A stretch of 64,000 bases of DNA from Phymorhynchus buccinoides (taxonomy: Eukaryota > Mollusca > Gastropoda > Neogastropoda > Raphitomidae), in contig CM065712.1 of assembly GCA_017654935.2 (NCBI GenBank), positions 21,242,865 through 21,306,864 of the forward strand. Reading direction: 5' to 3'. Within the stretch, counting starts at the first letter, position 1, and every line of letters starts with the position of its first letter. The notes beneath the pieces were generated by a model, which worked only from the letters and a program-made list of their open reading frames with translations, made no database searches and was not told the DNA's origin. This document shows positions 42,870-54,231 of the stretch, one piece after another. The translations under genes and the position numbers were made by a program.

Positions 42870-45800
42870 TATCCAACCTTTTTAGCTGGAAGAAAAGTCA
42901 GTTGGGAACTCTGTTCAACAACTACTTGTGGCCGTGTGCCGTCTTCATTATCAGCAAGCATTGGCTGCCTCACACTATGATCACTGTGACTATCCAACCT
43001 TTTTAGTTGAAAGAAAAGTCAGTTGTGAACTCTCGTCTCTGTTCAACTACTACTTGTGGCCATGTGCCGTCTTCGCTATCAGCAAGCATTGGCTGCCTCA
43101 CACTATGATCACCGTGACTATCCAACCTTTTTAGTTGAAAGAAAAGTCAGTTGTGAACTCTCGTCTCTGTTCAACTACTACTTGTGGCCGTGTGTCGTCT
43201 TCGCTATCAGCAAGCATTGGCTGCCTCACACTATGATCACTGTGACTATCCAACCTTTTTAGTTGAAAGAAAAGTCAGTTGTGAACTCTCGTCTCTGTTC
43301 AACTACTATTTGTGGCCATGTGCCGTCTTCGCTATCAGCAAGCATTGGCTGCCTCACACTATGATCACCGTGACTATCCAACCTTTTTAGTTGAAAGAAA
43401 AGTCAGTTGTGAACTCTCGTCTCTGTTCAACTACTACTTGTGGCCATGTGCCGTCTTCGCTATCAGCAAGCATTGGCTGCCTCACACTATCCAACCTTTT
43501 TAGTTGGAAGAAAAGTCAGTTGTGAACTCTATTCAACTACTTGTGGCCGTGTGCCGTCTTCACTATCAGCAAGCATTGGCTGCCTCACACTATCCAACCT
43601 TTTTAGGTGGAAGAAAAGTCAGTCGTGAACTCTGTTCAACAACCACTTGTGGCCGTGTGCCGTCTTCACTATCAGCAAGCATTGGCTGCCTCACACTATC
43701 CAACCTTTTTAGGTGGAAGAAAAGTCAGTCGTGAACTCTGTTCAACAACCACTTGTGGCCGTGTGCCGTCTTCACTATCAGCAAGCATTGGCTGCCTCAC
43801 ACTATGATCACCGTGACTATCCAACCTTTTTAGTTGAAAGAAAAGTCAGTTGTGAACTCTCGTCTCTGTTCAACTACTACTTGTGGCCGTGTGCCGTCTT
43901 CACTATCAGCAAGCATTGGCTGCCTCACACTATCCAACCTTTTTAGTTGGAAGAAAAGTCAGTTGTGAACTCTCGTCTCTGTTCAACTACTACTTGTGGC
44001 CGTGTGCCGTCTTCACTATCAGCAAGCATTGGCTGCCTCACACTATCCAACCTTTTTAGTTGAAAGAAAAGTCAGTTGTGAACTCTCGTCTCTGTTCAAC
44101 TACTACTTGTGGCCATGTGCCGTCTTCGCTATCAGCAAGCATTGGCTGCCTCACACTATCCAACCTTTTTAGTTGGAAGAAAATTCAGTTGTGAACTCTA
44201 TTCAACTACTTGTGGCCGTGTGCCGTCTTCACTATCAGCAAGCATTGGCTGCCTCACACTATCCAACCTTTTTAGGTGGAAGAAAATTCAGTTGTGAACT
44301 CTGTTCAACAACTACTTGTGGCCGTGTGCCGTCTTCACTATCAGCAAGCATTGGCTGCCTCACACTATCCAACCTTTTTAGGTGGAAGAAAAGTCAGTCG
44401 TGAACTCTGTTCAACAACCACTTGTGGCCGTGTGCCGTCTTCACTATCAGCAAGCATTGGCTGCCTCACACTATGATCACCGTGACTATCCAACCTTTTT
44501 AGTTGAAAGAAAAGTCAGTTGTGAACTCTCGTCTCTGTTCAACTACTACTTGTGGCCGTGTGCCGTCTTCACTATCAGCAAGCATTGGCTGCCTCACACT
44601 ATCCAACCTTTTTAGTTGGAAGAAAAGTCAGTTGTGAACTCTCGTCTCTGTTCAACTACTACTTGTGGCCGTGTGCTGTCTTCACTATCAGCAAGCATTG
44701 GCTGCCTCACACTATCCAACCTTTTTAGTTGAAAGAAAAGTCAGTTGTGAACTCTCGTCTCTGTTCAACTACTACTTGTGGCCATGTGCCGTCTTCGCTA
44801 TCAGCAAGCATTGGCTGCCTCACACTATGATCACCGTGACTATCCAACCTTTTTAGTTGAAAGAAAAGTCAGTTGTGAACTCTCGTCTCTGTTCAACTAC
44901 TACTTGTGGCCGTGTGTCGTCTTCGCTATCAGCAAGCATTGGCTGCCTCGCACTATGATCACTGTGACTATCCAACCTTTTTAGTTGAAAGAAAAGTCAG
45001 TTGTGAACTCTCGTCTCTGTTCAACTACTATTTGTGGCCATGTGCCGTCTTCGCTATCAGCAAGCATTGGCTGCCTCACACTATGATCACCGTGACTATC
45101 CAACCTTTTTAGTTGAAAGAAAAGTCAGTTGTGAACTCTCGTCTCTGTTCAACTACTACTTTTGGCCATGTGCCGTCTTCGCTATCAGCAAGCATTGGCT
45201 GCCTCACACTATCCAACCTTTTTAGTTGGAAGAAAAGTCAGTTGGGAACTCTGTTCAACAACTACTTGTGGCCGTGTGCCGTCTTCACTATCAGCAAGCA
45301 TTGGCTGCCTCACACTATCCAACCTTTTTAGGTGGAAGAAAAGTCAGTCGTGAACTCTGTTCAACAACTACTTGTGGCCGTGTGCCGTCTTCACTATCAG
45401 CAAGCATTGGCTGCCTCACACTATCCAACCTTTTTAGGTGGAAGAAAAGTCAGTCGTGAACTCTGTTCAACAACCACTTGTGGCCGTGTGCCGTCTTCAC
45501 TATCAGCAAGCATTGGCTGCCTCACACTATCCAACCTTTTTAGGTGGAAGAAAAGTCAGTCGTGAACTCTGTTCAACAACCACTTGTGGCCGTGTGCCGT
45601 CTTCACTATCAGCAAGCATTGGCTGCCTCACACTATGATCACCGTGACTATCCAACCTTTTTAGTTGAAAGAAAAGTCAGTTGTGAACTCTCGTCTCTGT
45701 TCAACTACTACTTGTGGCCGTGTGCCGTCTTCACTATCAGCAAGCATTGGCTGCCTCACACTATCCAACCTTTTTAGTTGGAAGAAAAGTCAGTTGTGAA

Positions 45801-46205
45801 CTCTCGTCTCTGTTCAACTACTACTTGTGGCCGTGTGCCGTCTTCACTATCAGCAAGCATTGGCTGCCTCACACTATCCAACCTTTTTAGTTGGAAGAAA
45901 AGTCAGTTGTGAACTCTCGTCTCTGTTCAACTACTACTTGTGGCCGTGTGCCGTCTTCACTATCAGCAAGCATTGGCTGCCTCACACTATCCAACCTTTT
46001 TAGTTGAAAGAAAAGTCACTTGTGAACTCTCGTCTCTGTTCAACTACTACTTGTGGCCGTGTGCCGTCTTCGCTATCAGCAAGCATTGGCTGCCTCACAC
46101 TATCCAACCTTTTTAGTTGGAAGAAAAGTCAGTTGTGAACTCTCGTCTCTGTTCAACAACCACTTGTGGCCGTGTGCCGTCTTCACTATCAGCAAGCATT
46201 GGCTG
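42870..46205. repeat. 3.3 kb intronic satellite, 106 and 128 bp units
   Basis: Units contain CCAACCTTTTTAGTTG, GTTGTGAACTCT, GTGGCCGTGTGCCGTCTTC and AGCAAGCATTGGCTGCCTCA. Unit types differ by an optional GATCACCGTGACTATC-type insert and an optional CGTCTCTGTTC segment, giving lengths of about 103-128 bp. Blocks of units recur with offsets of 669 bp (43504/44173) and 1722 bp (43056/44778), so there is higher-order structure. The many short frames here are one sequence repeated, not genes. Confidence 0.97.
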
Positions 46206-46874
46206 TGTCCCCACACCTGCCTGAGTGAGTTTGAAGTAAATGGTGCGGTCGCCAACTCCTTCCGACCTGGTTTTGGAAGAGATTCATCCGACCAAAATTT
46301 GCAATTGTCATTTCTACTCACTCTGTCTTTGGATGTCTTTGGCCAAGAAATTCATTTCAAAAGTTAACTCATTCAAGTCGTTCCGGCCGTATATGTCCGG
46401 AATTAATAGATAGCTGTCAATTTGATGCATTTGCTTCAAGGGAAGTAAATCTGTGTGCACACCATACCTTGGTCACTTCTAAACTCGCTTCGCTCCCTTA
46501 GACCACAATTTTTGCCTCTGACTTTGCTTTTGTTTTGGGGTAACCAATCGGTGTAGAGAGTTTTTCTATATAAAGTCTATATATAAAAAAAGTCTGGTCT
46601 ACCACTTCCCTATGTCTAAACCTGAAGTAAAAAACGTAATCTTCCTTCATTTCTCCTTTTGTTTATGTACGTTTTGTTTGTGTGCATGGCTGGAGTGATT
46701 TGTGAGGTTTTTTTTAATAATTCAAAATCGTTGCGATGTGAATGAGTTGCACAAGAAACACATTTTATTTCCAGCTATGAGTTCAAAATGGTGGACAAGA
46801 TAGCCATCCTAATACTTCCATTGAATGCAACGTGTGAATGACAACGCATGACGTTGTAATGTTTGTGTCTGAAA
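46206..46874. other. Intronic, no recognised feature
   Basis: Unique AT-rich intron sequence. No supported gene. Confidence 0.5.
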
Positions 46875-47549
46875 CAGACCTGCCTACTGCTGCGATTTGG
46901 CCGTAGCAGCTACGAAAAATTAAGCTTTGCTACGGAGCTACGGCAACCTTAACGTTGCTACGGAAAAAAACAAATTGCCGCCACATTTTATTTTTGCTTT
47001 AAGTATAATGCCGTTCCCGGTTTTGTCTGTTTCTAAGAGCAGACGCCGTGTCACGCGCGATGACCTAGTCACTTCCGTTTTTATCAAAGTGACTGCGCAT
47101 GCGTTCTTATTACTTTCTCTGAAAAAAATGGCGGACTCCAGCAGCAGCAGCGATTCGGGAGATGTTTCAAACGAAGAAAAACGGACCCAAACCAGAGAAC
47201 GAAAATCATCTGGCGCACCATCTTGTTCTAAGAAAAAACATCGGCCTGCCGCACAAGTTATCAAAATATTTTACACGGAGGAGTGGCCTTGCATCGTCAG
47301 AAGTCGACTCGGTGCGAACCATGCTCTCTGCAGTGCAACCTCTGCCATGCGGACTTCTCTGTGAACCATGGCGGTAGAGACGATTGCCGTCAACACGTTC
47401 AATCGGCGAAACATAGAAGCAGTGCATTTCGGCTCAGGAAGGGAACAAGCCGATTGCCGTCGTTTGTGGATGCTACGAAATGTTTTGCCATGCTACTGAA
47501 AATTGATGGCTGGGCTACTGATTGGGAAAATTCCAAGTAGGCAGGTCTG
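46875..47549 (+). mobile_element. hAT-like non-autonomous element carrying a zinc-finger N-terminus
   Basis: Ends are inverted: CAGACCTGCCTACT at 46875 and AGTAGGCAGGTCTG ending at 47549. CAG ends are typical of hAT. Inside, from the ATG at 47129, it reads MADSSSSSDSGDVSNEEK and KKKHRPAAQ, then after frame changes CNLCHADFSVNHGG-RDD-CRQHVQSAKH, a C-x2-C...H-x5-H finger like those heading hAT-type transposases. The rest of the transposase is absent. An exact 8 bp target duplication is not visible. Confidence 0.65.
47129..47540 (+). pseudogene. Transposase N-terminal fragment (frameshifted)
   Basis: Three overlapping frames (46927-47364, 47162-47377 and 47283-47540) share one ancestral reading: a Ser/acidic start, a basic KKKHR stretch, then the C2-H-H finger and FVDATKCFAMLLKIDGWATDWE before a stop at the element end. 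At least one frame change separates the Met from the finger. The finger type is known from BED-like/hAT proteins; the assignment is by motif only. Confidence 0.5.
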
Positions 47550-47628
47550 CTGACATGAGAAAGGAACACTGTGGAAAGGTCAGAACCGTTGTCATCCCAC
47601 TTGGTTGGGTAGTGTGAGGCGTCTTTAA

Positions 47629-48108
47629 CCCTTTCACCGCCAATGTCGCGTTTATGCACCGCAATGGTTTAACCCTTTCACCACTAAAGTCACATTTTAG
47701 CACCACAGTGAATTAACACCTTTGTCACTACAAGGCATCAAATTGGGGTCTATTATCCAAAGACCCTGTTGTCTTAGTTTTGGGAAGTAAGGGTAGACCT
47801 TATTTTATATATGTCACAGAAGAATCCCCAATACTGCAGATGGATTTTGTTCTCTACCCAGGTAAATTTAATGGACATTTTTGGCTGAAATATGGCTGGT
47901 GGTGAAAGGGTTAACACCCATGTCACTAAAAGGCATCAAATTAGGTCCTGTTATCCGAAGACCCTATTCTCTTAATTTTTGGAGGTTAGGATAGGCCTAA
48001 TGTCATACATGTCACAGAGGAATTCGCAATATTGCAGGTATTTTTTTTTCTCTACCCAGTTAAGTTTAATGGTATATTTTGTCTGAATAATGGCTGGCGG
48101 CGAAAGGG
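47629..48108. mobile_element. TTAA MITE family 4, outer copy
   Basis: Left part 47629-47668 and right part 47915-48108, flanked by TTAA at 47625-47628 and 48109-48112. Compared with the uninterrupted copy at 56165-56409, it is split at the internal TTAA of GGTTTAACACCC by another family member. Confidence 0.82.
47673..47910. mobile_element. TTAA MITE family 4, inner nested copy
   Basis: 238 bp with CCCTTTCACCACTAAAGTCA and GGTGGTGAAAGGG ends, flanked by TTAA at 47669-47672 and 47911-47914, the duplicated internal TTAA of the outer copy. Confidence 0.85.
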
Positions 48109-48447
48109 TTAAAGTGTTAACTTTGCCCAGCACTATCGCCATCGTCGTTGCCTTGAGTGTGGCTGTGCGTGTGCGCATATGTGTGTATGTTTGTGTGCGT
48201 TAATGTCAATGTGTTTGTGATGTATTTGTGTATGTATGTACCAATGTGTATATAATTATGCGTGTGCATGTTTGTATATCTATGTATTGCGTGGGGGTGA
48301 CAGTGGGAATGCGAGCGCGTCTGAGTACGTTTGACATGCATGATGTAATCTTGCATGTGGGGTGAATTTTAGTTTTGTTAAGCGCCATGAGTAGTTCGTC
48401 TAGAATGTGCGCTCTATAAATGTCTATTATTCTTATTATTTACGCAG

Positions 48448-48568
48448 GGACGGGGAGAGGGGTGAGCGTGATGGAGAGAGGGATGGACCCCAGCTCGGTG
48501 TTCTATGCCATGAACCCTGACGGGGATCTGATGAAGAGCCAGGAGTTTCTGGAGCCCTTTGTTCAAAG
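48448..48568 (+). CDS. ESPL1: Separase exon F
   Basis: Acceptor TACGCAG (48441-48447), donor GTGGGT at 48569. It enters with two bases and leaves with two. GVSVMERGMDPSSVFYAMNPDGDLM matches the separase QGVDPRSTFYVLNPHNNL region, with DPSSVFY and NP conserved. It follows a retroelement tail (48370-48440) that ends directly at the acceptor. Confidence 0.92.
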
Positions 48569-48620
48569 GTGGGTGGGGCGAGGGTGGGTGGTGAGGGGGG
48601 TGGGCTGAGCGTGTTCAACA

Positions 48621-48834
48621 GTGCTCACAGGGACCCCTATTTGGGGGTCTATGAAGCACTAACATTCTAAAGGACCCTCTAAAAGAATGTGCAGGAGGTC
48701 CCAGGGATGCACTATGAAAATTCTTTTTAGCATTCGCAATGCCACTGGGACCCTCTATCCCGCCTCTAGGACCCTCTGTACTGTAAGTGAAGGAGTCCCT
48801 GGGACCCCTTGTTTTGCGGGATGATTGGGAGCCC
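48621..48834. mobile_element. Intronic element family 8 (GGGACCCC / GGGAGCCC)
   Basis: About 215 bp, from CAGGGACCCCTATTTGGGGG to GGGACCCCTTGTTTTGCGGG and TTGGGAGCCC. Two further copies (55042-55260 and 55510-55723) follow exon H. Imperfect terminal inverted repeats suggest a MITE. Confidence 0.65.
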
Positions 48835-49369
48835 AGTTCAAGTTCAAGAATGCTTTAAATTTAATATCTCCAAAAGAGAAATCCGGGTTAGGCTGCGCAA
48901 CGACATGACAGAAATGCTGCGTAACTGAAAGAACATTAATCAAACGTGTGAAACGAAATTATTCCAACTAAAATAATTGTTAAAATTCATGGCATCAACT
49001 TAGAAATGTGCACATTTGAAACACACACACACATGCGCACGCGCAGACAGACAGACAGACAATGAGAGAGAGAATGCAAATGCGAGTGATTTGTTCAGAT
49101 AGGCCAAGGCCCCTTTTGAAGGGGTAGTGAACAAACATGGATCAAAAACCAAGTGTTGGGTGGAAGGGTGCAGGCATCAGAATTGTCGGGGAGATCTACG
49201 AAAGTGCAGATTGGCATATTGGAAGAAGCGCATTTTTTGGGCGAAAGCGCGTCATTTTGTCATTCATAAGCGAGGAATTTTTTTTAGCATTGTAAGCAAC
49301 AGTATTTCCAACCTTTACCCACCAATTTATGCCCCTTCCAACATTGACATACCTTTGAGTGTACAGCCT

Positions 49370-50080
49370 ACAGGTAGATGGGTCTCCGATGAATAGATGT
49401 GGAGTGTACAGGTAGATGGGTCTCCGATGAATAGATGTGGAGTGTACAGGTAGATGGGTCTCCGATGAATAGATGTGGAGTGTACAGGTAGATGGGTTTC
49501 AGATGAATAGATGTGGAGTGTACAGGTAGATGGGTCTCAGATGAATAGATGTGGAGTGTACAGGTAGATGGGTCTCAGATGAATAGATGTGAAGTGCACA
49601 GGTAGATGGGTCTCAGATGAATAGATGTGGAGTGTACAGGTAGATGGGTCTCAGATGAATAGATGTGGAGTGCACAGGTAGATGGGTCTCAGATGAATAG
49701 ATGTGGAGTGTACAGGTAGATGGGTCTCAGATGAATAGATGTGGAGTGCACAGGTAGATGGGTCTCAGATGAATAGATGTGGAGTGTACAGGTAGATGAA
49801 TAGATGTTGAGTGTACAGGTAGATGTTGAGTGTACAGGTAGATGAATAGATGTTGAGTGCACAGGTAGATGAATAGATTTGAGTGTACAGGTAGATGAAT
49901 AAATTTGAGTGTACAGGTAGATGAATAGATTTGAGTGTACAGGTAGATGAATAGATGTTGAATGTACAGGTAGATGTTGAGTGTACAGGTAGATGAATAG
50001 ATTTGAGTGTGCAGGTAGATGAATAGATTTGAGTGTACAGGTAGATGAATAGATTTGGAGTGTACAGGTAGATGAATCCT
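49370..50080. repeat. 38 bp intronic minisatellite with shortened derivatives
   Basis: About eleven 38 bp units (GTGTACAGGTAGATGGG plus TCTCAGATGAATAGATGTGG), then 26-28 bp units lacking the GGGTCTCA part. It ends about 40 bp before the exon G acceptor. Confidence 0.95.
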
Positions 50081-50122
50081 CTGTGCCACTCTACACCTTA
50101 ATATTATTATATTGATGTGCAG

Positions 50123-50206
50123 AAACGACCAGTGGCAAGGCGTAGCTGGAGCGCCCCCTACCAAGGAACAGTGCGAAGACGCCCTGACCAATAAGGACGT
50201 CTTTCT
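50123..50206 (+). CDS. ESPL1: Separase exon G
   Basis: 84 bp, acceptor GTGCAG (50117-50122), donor GTGAGT at 50207. It enters with one base and leaves with two. NDQWQGVAGAPPTKEQCEDA followed by LTNKDVFL matches separase W-x-GV-x-G-x-P...ALT-x-[HK]-D-L-[YF], the strand leading to the catalytic His. Confidence 0.92.
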
Positions 50207-50299
50207 GTGAGTGGCACCAGGGTGTTGTTGCTCACGTTGCGTTTCACCCTTTGACTGCCACCGACGTATCGCGTACTGACGTCATGACATCACTGATGA

Positions 50300-50523
50300 C
50301 AGACCTGTTTACTCTACTCTTTTCGAGTAGTATTCTACTCAATTTGGACCTCTACTACTCTCTTCAAAACTGAAAATAACGCTCTTTAATTCTTGATTAC
50401 TACTCATATTCAGTGAACATTATTTGATGGTTTAATGAATAAAACTACACAAATTTTGCCCGAAAGCTACTCATTTCAGCTATCCAGACTACTCAAGACT
50501 TGTGTAGGGGGTAAACAGATCTG
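50300..50523. mobile_element. Short hAT-like MITE
   Basis: Ends CAGACCTGTTTAC and GTAAACAGATCTG, the same type as 46875-47549 and 56825-57430. Flanked by TGATGA on both sides. Confidence 0.65.
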
Positions 50524-51260
50524 TGATGATGACGTCATCGGACGAAGAGGAATAACTGATATTCTGGATTTTGCTCTTGTACATGGGTGGTACTCTTTCA
50601 TTTTTCAGGCATGGGAATTGTCCGCGATTTCCGCGAGAAAAATTTTTTTAGGGCAAAGTTTTTGTTACTAAATACTTAAATTTTTATGATAATATTATAT
50701 TTTAACGCTGTAAAAATGACGAGGGGGGGGGATTTTCAGAGTTTTTTGTCTCTGACAATTCCCATGCCTGATTTTTACACTGATTTCAGTATTTTTAATT
50801 TTACCGGAAACTGAACTTCATTTTTTTTAAAATTCATCACAAAAAGCAAAAATGATCAGAAGTGATTTGGGGCGTTTTGAACTTAGTTGTTTTTATCTTG
50901 GAAGTTTAATCATTTTACAAGGCTTATCAGACTCAAACTGTCTTTGTCTATCATTTTAACTGTCTGTCTATCGTTATATCTCTCTCTTAACTTGCCCCCC
51001 TGAATCGTCCGACGGGGCTCTGCCCCTGTACCCTGCCAGGGCCATGGGTCCCTGGACCCCAGCCTTTCAGTTGTTTTCATTTTGGGGAGTTGCACCCATG
51101 CTTGCACAGTCAAGAGAGTTATATCCCCAGACCATTTTGCCAGGTGGGCTCATTTCTATCAGTTGTCCTTTTCATGTCATGATTTGCACAATGATTTTTT
51201 TTCTTTAATTTTAGTCCGGCAGTCAAGGGGTTAATTAAGAATTTTATATATAATTCGGTC
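50524..51260. other. Intronic, mostly unique
   Basis: AT-rich. GGCAGTCAAGGGGTTAA at 51218-51234 and CCCTTTGACTGCC at 50250-50262 may be the two ends of another TTAA-type element that contains the hAT-like MITE. Confidence 0.35.
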
Positions 51261-51384
51261 CCCTTGGACTGCTGGTCTCGGATTCTGCGACCTGAACAAG
51301 TCGGGGTGTGGCTGCGGATTGGGATTCGGAATGAGCGGCGTGGGAGCAACGCCACTGTACGGCCCAGAAGATGGGACAGCAAAA
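51261..51384 (+). mobile_element. Family 7 SINE, 3' part
   Basis: CTTGGACTGCTGGTCTCGGA through GATGGGACAGCAAAA. 5' truncated. Confidence 0.7.
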
Positions 51385-51552
51385 CTTTTGTAAAAAAAAT
51401 AATTTATATATTGATTTTGATCCCGTTTTCGTTCTATTTTTCACACATTAAACTCGAAAGAAAGGACAAGGCCCGGATGTAGAATCCCATGCGCTTATTT
51501 CTTATATAAGTGCATGGGTTTTCCATACAAAACTTGAGGATTGCGGTTTCTT

Positions 51553-51780
51553 TTTTGTTTTGTTTTTTTTGTTTTTTTTTTTGCTGTCCCATCTTCTGGG
51601 CTGTACAGTGGCGTTGCTCCCACGCCGCTCGTTCCGAATCCCAATTCGCAGCTACACCCGGGTTTGTTCAAGTCGCAGAAACCGAGACCAGCAGTCCAAG
51701 GGGAGAGAATTTATGTTAGGCCGTCAGGAGGCAACCAACCGAGGAGACACTGCACTTCTGCTGAGTGCAGTCACTTCGGT
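51553..51780 (-). mobile_element. Family 7 SINE with 17 bp target duplication
   Basis: Minus-strand copy whose poly(T) (A-tail complement) is at 51553-51582. The 17 bases GAGGATTGCGGTTTCTT occur on both sides (51536-51552 and 51781-51797). Tail plus target duplication are hallmarks of LINE-driven retroposition. Confidence 0.85.
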
Positions 51781-53220
51781 GAGGATTGCGGTTTCTTATA
51801 TAAGTGCATGGGGTTTCCATACGAAACTTGAGGATTGCGGTTTCTTATATAAGTGCATGGGGTTTCCATACGAAACTTGAGGATTGCGGTTTCTTATATA
51901 AGTGCATGGGGTTTCCATACGAGACTTGAGGATTGCGGTTTCTTATATAAGTGCATGGGTTTTCCATACGAGACTTGAGGATTGCGGTTTCTTATATAAG
52001 TGCATGGGTTTTCCATACGAGACTTGAGGATTGCGGTTTCTTATATAAGTGCATGGGTTTTCCATACGAGACTTGAGGATTGCGGTTTCTTATATAAGTG
52101 CATGGGGTTTCCATACGAAACTTGAGGATTGCGGTTTCTTATATAAGTGCATGAGGTTTCCATACGAAACTTGAGGATTGCGGTTTCTTATATAAGTGCA
52201 TGAGGTTTCCATACGAAACTTGAGGATTGCGGTTTCTTATATAAGTGCATGGGGTTTCCATACGAAACTTGAGGATTGCGGTTTCTTATATAAGTGCATG
52301 GGGTTTCCATACGAAACTTGAGGATTGCGGTTTCTTATATAAGTGCATGAGGTTTCCATACGAAACTTGAGGATTGCGGTTTCTTATATAAGTGCATGGG
52401 TTTTCCATACGAGACTTGAGGATTGCGGTTTCTTATATAAGTGCATGAGGTTTCCATACGAAACTTGAGGATTGCGGTTTCTTATATAAGTGCATGAGGT
52501 TTCCATACGAAACTTGAGGATTGCGGTTTCTTATATAAGTGCATGGGGTTTCCATACGAAACTTGAGGATTGCGGTTTCTTATATAAGTGCATGGGGTTT
52601 CCATACGAAACTTGAGGATTGCGGTTTCTTATATAAGTGCATGGGGTTTCCATACGAAACTTGAGGATTGCGGTTTCTTATATAAGTGCATGGGGTTTTC
52701 CATACGAGACTTGAGGATTGCGGTTTCTTATATAAGTGCATGGGTTTTCCATACGAAACTTGAGGATTGCGGTTTCTTATATAAGTGCATGAGGTTTCCA
52801 TACGAAACTTGAGGATTGCGGTTTCTTATATAAGTGCATGAGGTTTCCATACGAAACTTGAGGATTGCGGTTTCTTATATAAGTGCATGGCGTTTCCATA
52901 CGAAACTGAGGATTGCGGTTTTCTTATATAAGTGCATGGCGTTTCCATACGAAACTTGAGGATTGCGGTTTCTTATATAATAAGTGCATGGGGTTTCCAT
53001 ACAAGACTTGAGGATTGCGGTTTCTTATATAAGTGCATGGGTTTCCATACGAAACTTGAGGATTGCGGTTTCTTATATAAGTGCATGAGGTTTCCATACG
53101 AAACTTGAGGATTGCGGTTTCTTATATCCATAAGTGCATGGGGTTTCCATAAGAACACTTGAGGATTTTGCGGTTTCCTATATAAGTGCATGCGGTTTTC
53201 ATACGAAACTTGAGGATTGC
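51780..53220. repeat. 49 bp intronic minisatellite
   Basis: About 29 units of GAGGATTGCGGTTTC, TTATATAAGTGCATGGGG and TTTCCATACGAAACTT. One diverged unit lies left of the SINE (51493-51552), so the SINE inserted into the array. No spacer variation of CRISPR type. Confidence 0.96.
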
Positions 53221-53454
53221 GCTTCTAATGCACCCTAGGCCTGAATATGACTTTGTAAAGTGCCATGAGTAGGGTGTTTTTTTTAATTTTTAGGGGGATT
53301 GTTGTTGTTTGTGTCGTTTCCAACAATGACTGCCAGATAGCAGAGACGGCAGCTGCCCGCCTGGGCTTTAATTTGTTTATAGAGGAGAAGCCTTGCCCAG
53401 GGTACATCCACACTCTCTCGGCCAAAGGGTTTTGAGGACGGAAGTTGTTGGCGT

Positions 53455-53695
53455 TGGGGAAATTTTGACCAAATGACAACTTTTTCGTTGCCACTGGGAT
53501 TAACGTTTATGCTAAGTGCATGGGCACACGGGTGACCTCGGTTTATCATCTCATCCGAAAGACTCCACGTTCAGACCCGGGGCTAAGGCCTAGCCTAGTG
53601 CAAATGAGAGGAACAAAAATCCCCTTCACCCAGGTTCGAACTCTGGTTTACTTGACAAGAAGCGAACGCGCTACCACTGTGCCACTCTACCACCA
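53455..53695 (-). mobile_element. tRNA-derived SINE, minus copy, 3' truncated
   Basis: Clear reversed B box (GGTTCGAACTC, about 53633-53643) and A box (CCACTGTGCCA, about 53676-53686). The body continues only to the AAAAGTTGTCATTTGG-complement region. Confidence 0.8.
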
Positions 53696-54231
53696 CTCTA
53701 CGCAGACGCAGGGGTTAGAAAAAAAAGTATTGCCTTATAGTCCCCAAAAATACGGTAAATTGTACCATGATATACCATGGATGCTCCTGCTTTCAGGATG
53801 TCCTGAAATGCAGGATTTTTTTTTATTGCCTGGAGCCGGCGTCGCCGGATTATGAGAATTTGAGAAGCAACGAATGTCCTATTTATAAACATTTTGTCAG
53901 TTTCTCGCATGTGTAGAATATAAAAGAAATGAATACAGATAAATATTTGCATGCCTTTACCAGGAACTTTGTACTTTTTAGGATTGTTTAAGTCATCGTG
54001 TTGTTAACTGGGCGGCCCCTGGACCCCTGCCTTGCAGGATTTTTGAAATTTCCCAGGAGCACCCATGTCGATGATATTCCAATATGCTGTAGAAAATCAT
54101 ATACAGTACAGCTCTGTTTTACTAACTGGCCCTTTCTACAGGCTAATGTCAACCAGTCGATAAAAGTGTCAACCAGTGATGGATTGAACTCTTCATAAAT
54201 TACCATTATTTATTATACTTTTCAGATCATT

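Noticed and set aside
42928..46367. About twenty similar 60-77 codon ORFs
   Set aside because: All come from one tandem satellite unit read repeatedly; they end at the same in-unit stop.
49727..50191. 154-codon minus-strand ORF rich in HLFIYLYTQ
   Set aside because: Reverse frame of the 38 bp minisatellite.
51780..53220. CRISPR-like array
   Set aside because: Units are contiguous 49 bp repeats without distinct spacers, in an animal intron.
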